Source: Daedaleopsis sinensis (Eukaryota; Basidiomycota; Agaricomycetes; Polyporales; Polyporaceae). Taken from it: a stretch of 64,000 bases of DNA. The stretch is taken from the NCBI GenBank assembly GCA_033807695.1, contig CM066306.1, forward strand, positions 3,844,001 through 3,908,000, in the 5' to 3' direction. The stretch's first letter is position 1, and every line of letters begins with the position of its first letter. A model generated the notes under the pieces. The model saw only the letters and a program-made list of their open reading frames with translations. It did not search any database and had not been told where the DNA came from. The position numbers and the translations under genes were made by a program. Below, one piece after another: positions 11,501 through 22,559 of the stretch.

Positions 11501-12585
11501 ACTGCAGGATGTTGGACATGTCTTCGTGTTTCCCCTTGCCAGGGATGACACGCGGTTCTTCTTGCGAGTCGGAGTCGGAGCGTGCGGGTCTAACGCGTGC
11601 AGCGATCTTCCGGGCCACTCTCTTAGCCTGGTGTACGCGTTAGCTTGCGCTACCCCGTCAACGATTGTCAGACAAACGTACCTCACGAGCTTGACAACTT
11701 GAACAGACAGTGACGCGAGTGTGAGGAGGCGTCGCGCACGTAATCTCCGCGGTTAGATAGAGCGAGTCCTCGGCGGGCGCGTCTAGATAGGTTATTTTGC
11801 GTGAGGAAATGCAGAGAAGAACGAGGCGAGTCCAGTCACTCACCAACTTTTCCCTCCTTCCGTGTCCGCTTCTTCGTAGTTGTCCCCTTCGGTAGCCTGA
11901 GCCACTTCCAGCTACCGACTTTGTCGTACTTGAGTGGTTCGCCTGACGAACTGGCGTGCGCCAAATCGACAGTGAGCCGTATTTGAGTCTCGACCCTGGA
12001 TTTCGCTCCGCTTTCCGGCAGGCTTGGGAACATAATGGGGAGACTGCGTCGCGATAAGGGTACGGCATTTTACGGGGGCTAGAAACAACGCACTTTGAGC
12101 AAGTCTCCTTCTCTGGGAAGACGACGCGCTGCAACGTCGGCGGATCTTTGCGCACTTGCGCAGGAGGAGGTATCGGCTTTGTACTCGCGATTGAAGCAAT
12201 AGCACCGTTGAGAGCGGTTCCGTTCGGAGAAGAGGGACTTGTGACGGGACAGAACAGAGACTCTGGCGAAACGTCGAGAGCAGCAGGAGTAACACTACTC
12301 GTATGGATTGAGTACACGCGTTTTGGCAACAAACGATGCTACTCACTCTTCGTAGATGTGGTCCTGCAGAAGATCCTCGAGGTTCAAGGCCGGCCTCTCC
12401 TCTGCTTTCTTGATGTGGTCTGCGAAGATTTGGCCGTTGATGAGGAACTCGGCGTTCGGGAGCGATTTGCACCAGGCGGAGAGCTCTTCTTGGCTCATGA
12501 CGGGCTCGATGATGTCTGAGGCCTCTGGAGTTGTGGGCGTCGGTGAGGGCGACCTCGAGCACGCAGTCGTCGACGAGGACGACAT
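8574..12585 (-). CDS. MGA2: Mga2/Spt23-type membrane-tethered transcription factor (IPT + ankyrin + C-terminal TM)
   Basis: Homologue of yeast Spt23/Mga2, ER-anchored factors released by proteasomal processing that control fatty-acid desaturase and hypoxic genes. Eight exons: 12347-12585, 12094-12294, 11844-12043, 11682-11782, 10357-11627, 8842-10304, 8724-8765, 8574-8665; total 1203 codons. Order: conserved N-terminal region ('SGAKSRVETQIRLTV', 'RVTVCSSCQARE', 'AKRVARKIAARVRP'), Ser-rich linker, IPT/TIG domain near residues 575-665 ('RIHRLIPSAGPTFGGIEVTV'), two ankyrin repeats near 765-835 ('GQTLLHLATLARFPSLVRFL'), a Pro-rich linker, and a hydrophobic C-terminus (about 1160-1187, 'MLVMFWIPILIIGFGWALLH') encoded by the last two small exons. 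The size (1202 aa) fits the family (about 1100). The start at 12585 is inferred; upstream in-frame Met at 12735 exists. Confidence 0.9.
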
Positions 12586-13176
12586 CGAGGGCGACAAAGT
12601 CGGGATCGGAGGAAGAGGGTGGGGGTTCTGCGCAACCTCGGACACGAGTTCGACGAAACTCGACCCCTGGCTGGGGCGCTTACGTAAGCAGACACCTCTC
12701 CTGAGGTTAGGGCTTGTTCCCGTCCTCTGAATCAAATTTACTACTTACAACCAGTAACCTCAAGCCTTAACACTAATACTATAGTGCCTGTGCAGAGATG
12801 GCAGGACATGCCCGGGACGGTGAATACGTCTACGTATACGACTCGTTGTTGGCGTCGTTTTACAGGCTTCAATTTCAGGAATGGCCGAGCACGTGCGCAC
12901 GCAGCATGGCAGATGATGCATTGATGTGCAAACTACGCGGGCTGCCGACAGTGGTACAGTTCGACATTAACGACAAGTTTCGACGACGCCTACCAACGGC
13001 GGCCAAGGATAGGGATGTTTTTCGAGACCTCGGGCAGCGCAGCGTTGCCGCGTGCCGATAGTCGAGTCTGTACACCATCACGCTTCCGCGATCATAGTAT
13101 CGCGGCACCATGGATGCTGGCCGCGGTCGCAGCCGGGTGCATACATTAATGATACACTTTGATCATATAGTACTTA
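12586..13176. other. Intergenic, no convincing gene
   Basis: A plus-strand frame at 12798-13061 (87 codons) has no recognisable content. A short perfect stem, CCGCGAT/ATCGCGG, lies at 13087-13106. Likely the upstream region of the MGA2-like gene followed by filler. Confidence 0.4.
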
Positions 13177-13760
13177 CTTATATATATGCTCTTGAATACT
13201 TGACAAGCTCGAAAGTTGTCGTCATAGTTGTTGTCGAAGGTGAAGTTGTCGAAAGTGACATGGCGCTCAACGACTTGAGTAAGACCGAGAGATGCGAGAA
13301 ATGAAGCAAGTAAGCACTGTTGTGTACTGCACTGTGTGTGTAGAACTCAAAGCTTAGAGGAGGAGGGTAAGTTCAGCCACTAGAGGTGTGCAGTGGCCAT
13401 GGTTGGTAAGTAGTAGCAGGGAAGCCGTGAGAAATCGGCTGAGGTGGCGATGCAGTTTTCACCTGACGGTTGAGAACTCAGAAGTGTCACGGCGGTTGCT
13501 CCCAACCTGCCAGGGCCAACCATGACTAGCTTCAGCTTCAAGGTCTGCACGAGTATGCCAGCTCACTAGGATGATCCAGAAAGGGCTACATATGTTCCTA
13601 GTAAGTAGCTCATTTCTACCATTGAATTGAAGGCTCGAAAGAACCAAATAACATTAACAAGGTCAGGGCTACTTCTGGTCAGACTGAGGGGGGCCCGCTA
13701 CCGTAGATCGACAGACATGAAGGACACGGATATTACACTGGTCGTCCAAGACCTAAAGAT
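13177..13760 (-). pseudogene. Relic of the REC114 5' end and upstream region (copy A)
   Basis: Collinear with 24122-24660, the first codons and upstream flank of the REC114-like gene. On the minus strand the start 'MSLSTT..TMTTTFELVKYSRAY' is preserved near 13262-13180, then the frame stops and homology ends. Upstream blocks such as GAAGCCGTGAGAAATCGGYT and TCAGCTTCAAGGTMTGCACG are shared. The remainder of the gene is missing, so this copy is dead. Confidence 0.75.
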
Positions 13761-13794
13761 CAGGTGATTAAGCACAACGGAGGTCCACACACTA

Positions 13795-14428
13795 CCATCA
13801 GACACAGTATAGCATCTACATACGCTGACAGAATTTCACAAAAACATTGCGCAGAATAAGGAGCACTGTCAACACCCTCATCATGTACATTGTCAGCACG
13901 GGTGCTCTGACGTCGTAAGTCCCACATACGTTGCACAGGAACTAAACTGATTCACGGATCGTCCATTCCTCTGTCACGATACATCGACCCGCAGGATCTG
14001 TATGGCGGGCAGCTTGATCGCGGTGAGAATCTGATCGCTCCCGGCTCAGGTATGGATCCGCAGCATGCTCATGATCCTCGGCCACGCCAGTTTGCTGCCG
14101 CCCAGGGCACGTTCCTCTTCGTCGCCTTCTTCTTCCCGCTCAGCAAGCGTCTGTCACCGGGGTTCATCTCCTGCGCTACTCCGAGTCCATGCTGACACTC
14201 CTTGCATTCTCGGTCTAGTGCTCTTGAACTCGCTGCTTGCGATGCTCAACGCGCGCCAGGCCCTGCGCCAGCAGATGGACCACGTCACCGCGTACGGGAG
14301 TGACACGCTCCGACCGCTGTCGTTCGTGACTGCATACAACGAATGAGACCGAGACGACCATGGAGTCGTTCATGCAGTTCAGCCAGAAGCCTCAGAAAGG
14401 GGACGTCCTGTCGATCGGCCCGGCGTTC
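13795..14428 (+). pseudogene. Relic of the 3' exons of a DUF6534 gene (copy A)
   Basis: About 90% or more identical to 26740-27350, the last four exons of the intact DUF6534 gene. Exons and introns are both preserved, including the 'STGALTS' exon and the 'LLNSLLAMLNARQALRQQ' exon. The upstream twelve exons are absent and the tail frame ends early near 14344, so the copy is not functional. Confidence 0.8.
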
Positions 14429-14966
14429 GCGTAGTGAGCGGTATTATCACGTAGGATCAATCGCCAACTTGAAGTACTAGTGCGTTTTCTCGCATCCTTG
14501 CCCGAACCCTGCTGCAACTGAAAGTGCTACGACAGTGTCGATGTCGTTCTCGTAAGGCTTTCAATGCTCTGTATGTCAGACCCCACAATTCGCTAGTGCT
14601 GCTTGTAAGCGGGCCGCGTGTCAGTCAAAAAATTGATACCATGCAGTCCTCGCAATTGTCACAAAGTGGCAGCTATCACGGTCTTGGAAATGGGCCGGGC
14701 ACCGGCGATACCAGCACCTGTGGGGTAGTCATGGATCTTCTGGATCTTCAATGTGTCCCACAGGAAGACCATACCAAGCCCGGTGAGTCACCGCTCCACT
14801 CCTTGAACATAAGTTGCTACCACTAACTCCGGCTTAGAGATGTGCCCAGGCGCCTTCAAGTTATACAATTCTTCTTGTCACATATTGAGTATATCTACTC
14901 CAGTGGCAGAGTCTGCAGTCATGACGGTCATCATCCCTCAGTTATCCGAGCTCCTGTATTCACACA
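14429..14966. other. Upstream region of the DUF6533 gene
   Basis: No supported gene. A 100-codon plus-strand frame (14524-14826) has no recognisable content. Confidence 0.35.
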
Positions 14967-16770
14967 ATGTCCGAGTCCGATGCCGATATCAGAAACATCG
15001 TGTGGCTTCACAGTCAGGCCATGTACGTTGTCTATTTGCATACAGGATTTCATCGGCTCAATCTCTTATATCAGCGTGACTTTCTCATACTTCTTCATTG
15101 CGTCATCTGGTGTGTCACAGTGCTCTCGCCGTCGCGCTCATATTCCAGTTATCCAGATACTCATATTATTATCTTGCAAGCGATGCTGATCTACGACGTC
15201 CTGCTGACTCTGGGTCCCGAGGTTCAGTTCATATGGCGGCGAAAGTTTTCTGGAGCGACAGCAGTATATGTGCTTCTCCGATATTCGGCTCTCCTGAGGA
15301 GTATTTGTCTCCTTCTGACACTGATCCAGCCATGGAGCAAGAATGTCGCGAAGACGGTGAGAAGCTCCTGACTGTCGTGTACAATACCTGGTTGAATTAA
15401 AAAGCTCAGCACGCTCACCTACAGGATTGCACAGTATTGAACCATTCTTACGACACGCTAGATGTGACATGTAAGCTCGCAAGCGCATGTGAGGCACCAC
15501 GTCGATATAGTATGTTTCTTGGAACTCGTTAACATTTCTTTTAAACAATGACAGGTCTCATAATATTGCGCGGATACGGGATATGGAATCGACAGCGGAA
15601 AGCACTTGTGATATTGGCTCCTTTGGCACTTGCGCCGCCGGTATTCGGACTTGTGAGTTAGATTCGAGTGACGAAATTATGTACAGGCTCTCGGTTAACT
15701 TTCACCGTGATACAGCTTCAAGCAATATCCGTGAACAGGATAAAACCTCTCTCAATCGCCGAACATCTTGGCTACTGTTCGGAGAGCAATGCATCTTGGA
15801 TTGCCATTGTGGACACACGGTGAGCTTTGCGATGTCTACACTTAATAATGTACTTTCTAACTGGCGCCGCGGAGACGTGAGAGCTTAAGATTTGCCAATA
15901 GGGCTGTGGAACAGTGAACTCATAGCACATTAGTGCACTGGATCCCTAATATCTCCGACGTCGGAGTAGAATGTATTCTCGTCTGTCTTACATGGCACAA
16001 GACCTTCTCCATAAAGAACGAACTGAAGAAATTGAAGATGCCTACCGTCTCCGTTGCAAGTTTCCTCTTACGTGATGGTGAGTACTTCGAAGAACTCACA
16101 GTACGCTCTTCCTTGACACCATCGTGTCTCGAATTATCTATGCATTTCAGGTACTCTCTATTTCCTGTGAGTAAGATATGATATCATCGTTTTGGCCCAC
16201 TGTTAGACTTTCCTCCTCTCCTCCTCTCCTCCTCTTCCTCATGACTGGCATCGGCATTCTCAGACATTTGTTTCTGGCATGGCAGAGTTTCAATCTCCAC
16301 CTTGGTCGCGGGTATGATTTGGCAGGCGTCAGGTACAGCCCTGCTAGACACCCCAGTGATTGGTTTCTATCTAAGCTTCGTTTCAACGTGAGTTTTTCAT
16401 CTGACATTAACGTCGCAAATTGAACGTTGACACACTTCCGCCATACCGTCCGATGCTTTGAATGTTTTGGCGTTTGAGTAGTCTCCGTGTTATGCTCCTC
16501 TATCGCTTCATACTTTCGCTACGAGCCATCTACTTCACCGACAGTCACGAATGCCTCAGCACAACCTCGACATGTTTGCATTTTCAATCTGATCCGACGG
16601 CGGACTCTGGACACCGCCCGAGTATGTCGAGCAGTCTCATGGGGAACCTCGGCGCCACTACAGTGGATGATTCCCAACATGAACAGGAGTGGGATGGCGA
16701 GGTTGAGGAGCCGATGTTCTCGAACGATCCTCTCGGAGCAGGGCTGAAGGAGTTGGCGATGAAGACGTGA
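14967..16770 (+). CDS. DUF6533-family multi-pass membrane protein
   Basis: Member of a basidiomycete-specific family of predicted seven-helix membrane proteins of unknown function. Supported exons: 14967-15022, 15075-15109, 15181-15356, 15425-15470, 15555-15652, 15716-15819, 15926-16077, 16151-16166; phases agree throughout. The next junctions, between 16167 and about 16480, I could not settle; the final exon ends at 16770. Recognisable pieces: 'MSESDADIRNIVWL' start, 'MLIYDVLLTLGPEVQFIWRR', 'YVLLRYSALL', 'ILRGYGIWNRQRKAL', 'FLLRDGTLYF', 'LLYRFILSLRAIYF' and an acidic tail with 'LMGNLGATTVDDSQ', the usual family ending. It is the only complete gene in copy A of the duplicated block; its 3' end survives as a relic at 27785-27945. 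Confidence 0.75.
16209..16239 (+). repeat. CT-rich microsatellite (CTCCTCTC)n
   Basis: A run of CTCCTCTC-like units inside the DUF6533 locus; it obscures the local splice junctions. Confidence 0.6.
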
Positions 16771-16824
16771 CGGACTTCATGTCCGTCTCGGAATTGTTCA
16801 TGTATAATGTCTGTCCGGACATAG

Positions 16825-17000
16825 ATAGAGTGTACAGAACATTACACGTACTGCGGCGTTCGATGACACGATTGCAACGGTTCAGCTTCTTGAGGGTATA
16901 TATCAGGGATAGGTTTGATGTTTTTCACATAGCGGCAGATGAGGCCTTCATCACTAGTGTGCACCGAAGAGAACAGCTTTGAAGGGAAATGCATATGTAT
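16825..17000 (-). pseudogene. Relic of an AIM24 3' exon (copy A)
   Basis: On the minus strand 'LFSSVHTSDEGLICRYVKNI' matches the last exon of the AIM24 gene at 28001-29128 ('[19 protein letters not shown]'). Upstream exons are miss­ing. Its position after the DUF6533 3' end is the same as in copy B, which supports a block duplication. Confidence 0.7.
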
Positions 17001-17197
17001 AAGCTCATCATGCATAGGGTGTACTAGGTTTATCGAGCAGATCCAGAATAAGCTATCGCAATCATGCTCTTCTTGCATCTCTCTCGACCGACGACGACAA
17101 CTTGTTCCTCCATAGATCGGTCTAACTTGACGACATGTGGCATAGCCTGGAAAGCTTCGATATCGCAGCCCTCGATCGCATACATCGCGCGAGCATT

Positions 17198-18388
17198 TCA
17201 CCACGCACCGCGAGTGCGACCGCCATCGGCTAGTTCTGAGACCCACGCCCAAGATATAGTTTCGGGTCTTCGCTGGGGATCTTCCCTCACCCCACCAGTC
17301 TGGTCGGTGTTTCCGGTGCCAATACCGGCCGATGAGGGCTGCCAGTTGAATTTCGCCTTGCCCTTGCCCTTCGTCGATGCGGGGCAGGCAATCGAACCGC
17401 CGCGCTCATGCCCGCTAGAGGCGAACCTGCGGAGCTTGCGAGGGGAAAACACGGTTTCAGGCGGCGCGTTCTGTACCGTGACCCCGCCCCCGCGCGAAGA
17501 GGACGACGCCTCCGAGTCAGAAAGCTCTGCTGTCGACGCTTGCTCGATGTCGCGGCGCGCAACACTCGAAGGTCCGACGTCTATCACCAGCGAAGGGGCT
17601 GGTCTGAACTCCGGGGGCAACGACACTAGGGAGGCGGCACATTCGCGGCCACTCGGGGCGCAATCAGAGTCGTGGACGAGGGCGACGTCCGCTTGGAAGA
17701 CCCTGTCGAACCGGTGGTTGATGGCGACCAACACAAGCTTCTCGAGCGTGAACGTGGAGTCGTTCCTGTGGATGTGCCACTGGGGCTTGTCACCTTCGGG
17801 GAAGTGGTTAGACACTTCCTGCGATGGAGCCCCAGTTAGCGCGTAGGAGGAGTTCGGGCGGCGGAAGCTTACTTTCAAGAACGTGGCGTAGCAACGAGCG
17901 ACCTCGATGGCAAACTCTCCGTGGCAGCTGACGCCGCCCGCACCCTGTTCAGACAAGTACACGCATGCGGTAAAGTCCATGCGCTCATACCCGGGCCACT
18001 GCAGAATGAGCACGACGCGTGTCAGTCCGGTGTCCATGGTCGTCACGGTCGTAGCATTGGTGATACTCACGCAAACCTTGATGAAGACGTGGGTTGAGAG
18101 CACCTCGAGGATGCGGGTGTCGTCAAACCCTGGGATTCTCGCCCGAAGGACGTCCGGTGGCAACTCGAGCAGCTCATTCATCCGAACGCCCGGTATGCCA
18201 GATCGATTGTCCGGAGAGTTCGAGAGGCGGATTTGGGGTATCCAGGAGCCAGCAGGGCTGAAAATAGAAGTGCCATCGTACCTCTTCGCGCAGATGGCTT
18301 GTGGAATATATGTATATTGGCGCTTTTCCAGGTACGAAGGGATTGGTGCGTGAATGAGCACGCTCTGCGATATGGGCAAAGACGGCAT
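17198..18388 (-). CDS. Hypothetical protein with Ser-rich C-terminus
   Basis: Open frame of 397 codons from the Met at 18388, chosen because a TATA element lies about 70 bp upstream. A typical intron (GTGAGT...CTGCAG, 17999-18070, 72 nt) is in frame; removing it joins 'THVFIKVC' to 'WPGYERMDF', which looks more natural, giving 372 aa. The N-terminal half contains 'LPPDVLRARIPGFDD' and 'SEQGAGGVSCHGEFA'; the C-terminal half is low-complexity and Ser/Arg-rich. No membrane segment from this start and no recognised domain. A decayed fragment of a related gene lies at 3085-3245. Confidence 0.6.
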   Translation of the reverse strand: MPSLPISQSVLIHAPIPSYLEKRQYTYIPQAICAKRYDGTSIFSPAGSWIPQIRLSNSPDNRSGIPGVRMNELLELPPDVLRARIPGFDDTRILEVLSTHVFIKVCVSITNATTVTTMDTGLTRVVLILQWPGYERMDFTACVYLSEQGAGGVSCHGEFAIEVARCYATFLKVSFRRPNSSYALTGAPSQEVSNHFPEGDKPQWHIHRNDSTFTLEKLVLVAINHRFDRVFQADVALVHDSDCAPSGRECAASLVSLPPEFRPAPSLVIDVGPSSVARRDIEQASTAELSDSEASSSSRGGGVTVQNAPPETVFSPRKLRRFASSGHERGGSIACPASTKGKGKAKFNWQPSSAGIGTGNTDQTGGVREDPQRRPETISWAWVSELADGGRTRGAW

Positions 18389-18454
18389 CTGCGAGTGCGC
18401 AAACTTGAAGGATGGCGAGTTAGTGGTGCGTGACTGAAGGAGCACTTGAGGCCA

Positions 18455-18464
18455 CCATTTTATA
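18455..18464 (-). promoter_or_regulatory. TATA box of the 17198-18388 gene
   Basis: TATAAAATGG on the minus strand, about 70 bp upstream of the start codon at 18388. Confidence 0.5.
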
Positions 18465-18858
18465 GCTGATGAATGAAGATCATTGGCCGTGAAACCACCT
18501 GGGAGTGGCCATGGGGTGTCTAGAGGAATAATGGGGGAGACCAAGGGGAGACATGCAAAGAAAACAAAAGCGATCAAAACCTACTGGTGGGTGGTTAACG
18601 TCAACGTTACGCTGAACTGCCTCCGGGGGATGGCATTTCTTCAGTACCTGGACGCAGGTTGCTCATCGAGAGAGACTCGACGTCGTTAGCCTACTACCTG
18701 CTCCAGTATTAGTTCAGCCAGAGAGTCCAGTTGGCCCGCTGTATCGCTAGAAACAGTCCGATGGGCCGTATCTATCTGAAAGAATCATAGAACATTAATG
18801 TCTGATTTCACGCTCGTAGTACTCACCTCCAAACAGAGACATACAGAAGGGTGCATGG

Positions 18859-19705
18859 TACAGCTGTTTCTGAAATGTTTGTCCTTCGAACTCCGACGCC
18901 ACAAGCGACTGCAGATTCGACACGAAAAAATCGGGAAAATCGATTAATTGCTACACAGTCCTACGATACCTCTAGCGGCCTGAAACTTTGCATATGCGTA
19001 GCATACGTACTGAGGAACATGTACAGCAAGTTTGAGGAGGAACGACGTAGAAATGAGTGCACGGTTGGTCGTACAATTTATTCATAAGAGGCGCCTCAGT
19101 CTGAGGTGCTTGACATCCCTTTGATGCCACCGGTGTGCGCTGCATTCTTCCTAGGCTGTTCAATGTATTACATATTCTAAAACCTCTTCATGAAGAACCT
19201 GTGGACCTCCACTCAATGTGATTCGTGGCCTGAGGATACTATACCGAGTCTTCTTGCCACTTGTGGGCCAAAGCTTGCCCCCCCTGCACTCGGACACATC
19301 AAGGGCATATGCGAGCTCACAGACTGCCCCTAGAGCCGAGACAAGCACAGCTGCCCCTTCAAATCATTGGCAGTCTTTCGATTGTGCATATGAGGCTGGA
19401 AGGAGGAGGGGAGCGAAGAGGAAGAAAGCATTAATCCGGTGGAATCTCGAGCAAATGGATATCATAAAGGCGCCGACACATCTGTCTATGTGTCGCTCAC
19501 AGCATGGTCATTTCTCCATCAATCTGCTTCAAACTTGCTGTACATGCTTCTCAGTACGTATGCTACGCATATGCAAAGTTTCAGGCCGCTAGAGGTATCG
19601 TAGGACTGTGTAGCAATTAATCGATTTTCCCGATTTTCTCGTGTCGAATCTGCAGTCGCTTGTGGCGTCGGAGTTCGAAGGACAAACATTTCAGAAACAG
19701 CTGTA
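18859..19705. mobile_element. MITE with ~175-bp terminal inverted repeats and TA target-site duplication
   Basis: Two arms, about 18861-19036 and 19527-19703, are nearly identical reverse complements; both ends read CAGCTGTTTCTGAAATG when read inward. Each end is flanked by TA (18859-18860 and 19704-19705), as for Tc1/mariner elements. The ~490 bp interior encodes no transposase, so this is a non-autonomous element. It sits about 100 bp upstream of the GYP1-like start codon. Confidence 0.8.
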
Positions 19706-19801
19706 GTAGTGTGGGCAAGCGGTTCACAAAGCTAGGCGCCCAAGCGCTGTAGTAGGTGCTGCGGGGCTCGATCATCTCCATCCTCCTACTCTGACCGCGC
19801 G

Positions 19802-21843
19802 ATGGCTGCTCGTCCTCCTCCTGCCCGCCCTCACATCGGCCTCAACCCAAGCACCAAGTTCTCCTCGTACTCGATCAACGACTGGGGCGAAGACGACGCC
19901 TGGGACAGCGCCTCAGACTCGGAGTCGACCAGCAAACCAGACTGGAAGCGTTCGGGCTCCTCAAATGCCCGCGCATCCTCCTCCACGACCGCACCCAAAC
20001 CAGTCCCGAGGCCCACCCTGAACACCTCCTCCTCGACACTCGCATCGTCCTACACCCATGTCCACGCCCCGAGCTCCTATCCGCCCAAGGGCGAGCAGCA
20101 CGCCAGGAACGGGTGGACGATCGTCAGGAAGTCCACCGATCGAGGAAGCCTCGAAAGCCGCGACTCCATACCGCCAGCACACGGCACGGGCTACGACGAG
20201 CTGGACGGAGATATGGTCATCGGAGAGCTCGAGACGGACGTGGACGACCGGGCGGGCCTGCAGAGCGCGAAGCCGCGGTACGACCAGGGCATCGTGCGCG
20301 CCGATGCGCAGGAGATCGTGGATGGTGCGCCTACACGGATCGCATGCTCTCATTGACATCTCATCCAACGCTCAGATCCTCTCCATCTCATCTACCGCCA
20401 GCAGGCCAGGGCCGACGCCGAGTCCCCATCGGGCGGGTCGGAGAAGTCCGTGCGCGAACACTCGATCCGCACGAATAGACGGAGAAAGTTCGTAGAGTGT
20501 ATCGAGCGCGACGACGTTGACATCGGTACGTCGTTGCCACACTGTCGATTCAGGCGTGGTTTGCCCAAGTCGCATATAGCTCAGTTGCGAAAGCTCGCGT
20601 GGAACGGTGTCCCAGATGACCTACGGCCGCTGGTGTGGCCCCTGCTCTTGGTACGTCTCTGACTGCAGCTCGGGATCTCGTCCCTAACAGTGACGCAGGG
20701 CTACTTGCCGCTCCCGAAACCCACTCGTGCATCCACCCTCGCACGCAAACGGCGAGAATACGCATCCCTTGTGGACACGACCTTTTCCCGAGGTCGGGAA
20801 GGGCTGGACCAGCAGATCTGGCACCAAATCGAGATCGACGTCCCTCGCACAAGGCCCGGGGTGCCCCTGTGGATGCAGGCACACACGCAGCGGGTGCGTG
20901 GCTCGACCCTGCGATCCATATATGCATACGGTGCGCTGACGAGGAGGACAGAGTTTAGAGCGCATCCTGTACGTCTGGGCCATCCGCCATCCGGCCAGCG
21001 GCTACGTCCAAGGCATCAACGATCTAGCGACGCCCTTCTTCCAGGTCTTCCTCGACGCATACATCGGTAGGTGTCGTCTCCCGCCCTCTTGCACGCTCAG
21101 GCTCCTCACGCGCAAGCTTAGACTCTGATCCGGAAGAGTTCGACACGGGAACCCTCCCGAATAACGTCCGGGCGGCCGTCGAGGCGGACACGTTCTGGTG
21201 TCTCTCGCGACTGCTGGACGGCATACAGAATAACTACATCGCTGGCCAGCCCGGGATCCAGCGGAGCGTCAAGCGCATGGCGGAGCTCGTCGCTCGAATA
21301 GACGGTACGTCCTCCGCACTCGCATGTCCCCGTGCAGGCACCCATGTCTACGATTTCTTGCAGCGCCGCTGGCGGCACATCTGGAAGCGGAGAACGTCGA
21401 GTTCATACAGTTCGCGTTCCGCTGGATGAACTGCCTCCTCATGCGCGAGATCAGCGTGCAGAACACGATCCGGATGTGGGACACGTATCTCGTGAGTCTG
21501 CACACACCGAACAGGGATCCGAATGATGCTGATTACTGTCTTCGTCCGTACAGGCGGAAGGTACAGATGCATTCTCGCAGTTCCATCTCTACGTGTGCTC
21601 GGCTTTCCTCGTGAGGTGGAGCAAGAAGCTACAAGATATGGACTTCCAGGTACGTTCTCGTAGCCGTGTCCGGGGTTTCCGTTGTGGTCAAGTCATGAAC
21701 ATCACTCTCGTCAGGGCATCATCATGTTCCTGCAGTCGCTCCCGACGCAAGGGTGGACCGACCACGAGATTGAAATGCTTCTGAGCGAGGCGTTCGTCCA
21801 CTATTCGACCTGGCACAATGCCCAAAGCCACTTCGGGACGTAA
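19802..21843 (+). CDS. GYP1: Rab GTPase-activating protein, Gyp1/TBC1D22 type
   Basis: TBC-domain GAP that accelerates GTP hydrolysis on Golgi Rabs (Ypt1 in yeast). Nine exons: 19802-20324, 20376-20525, 20580-20650, 20699-20893, 20952-21066, 21122-21304, 21364-21491, 21554-21649, 21715-21843; total 530 codons (529 aa). The N-terminal 150 residues are Ser/Thr/Pro-rich. The TBC domain starts near 'QLRKLAWNGVPDDLRPLVW'. The arginine finger is in 'IEIDVPRTRPG' and the glutamine finger in 'SGYVQGINDL'; later blocks 'EFIQFAFRWMNCLLMREI' and 'MLLSEAFVHYSTW' are typical of the subfamily. Both catalytic residues are present, so it should be active. A MITE is inserted just upstream. Confidence 0.92.
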
Positions 21844-22039
21844 GCTCGTGTGCGGTAGACGTATGTATGTATTACACCGATCAACATGTGGCAAGTGCGT
21901 GAGTGTCTGGGAAATGCATATAACGAGAGGCGATAGAATGCATGCGGTTATGACGATGCATAGGCTATAGCTGAACGTCAGTAGAAGAGACAGGCTCCCA
22001 CTCGCCCTTTACGAACTCTCTGCGTATCCGGCAGGGCAC
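21844..22039. other. 3' flank of the GYP1-like gene
   Basis: No gene seen. Confidence 0.4.
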
Positions 22040-22260
22040 CGACACGCCCTCGTCGTGGCTCATGAACGCGACTCGGGCAAACCGCGAGTGACGTTCTGCT
22101 CAAGAATAGCACCCCATCGCGAGAAATAGCCTCAGGCTCTCAGTGGCTGTGGCTGTGCTTGTGGAGCAGTAGCTATTCCGTTGAGTACGATGGTTTCACT
22201 CCATACCCCCCCGGCAATCGTTCATTGCACTTCGAGAAGCCTCGCTGTCACGCAACGCTC
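22040..22260. repeat. Dispersed repeat, inverted copy of 6250-6600
   Basis: Reverse-complement counterpart of the repeat next to the nucleoporin gene. It lacks a central stretch of the 6.3-kb copy, so its two conserved blocks lie closer together. Confidence 0.7.
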
Positions 22261-22559
22261 GGCTAACCCTGTGCGAACAGATAGACAATGTCACCAGTTC
22301 ACTACCCGCAGGTAGTCACCCTACCCCTTTCCTTTGCGCATGTAACGAACGAAACGGAGACGAAGATCTCGAGTATCTGCCGTGCAATCTACCCAAGGGG
22401 TACTGAAGTAGGGACCCCTGTTAGCAACATCGTGGACACCCTGTAACTGACTGGTCCAAAATCGCGACAAACACTCACGCGTCCCTAGGGTAGCCCGGTT
22501 CAAATATAATCCTCCGTTCGAATGTGTGGGTATGTACTGGATTTCGAAGGGACACCAGT

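Noticed and set aside
13795..14428. A second functional DUF6534 gene
   Set aside because: Only the last four exons are present and the tail frame ends early, so it is a relic.
22490..22530. tRNA-like GGTTCAAAT and GTTCGAATG motifs
   Set aside because: No complementary T-stem, acceptor stem or anticodon arm could be drawn on either strand.
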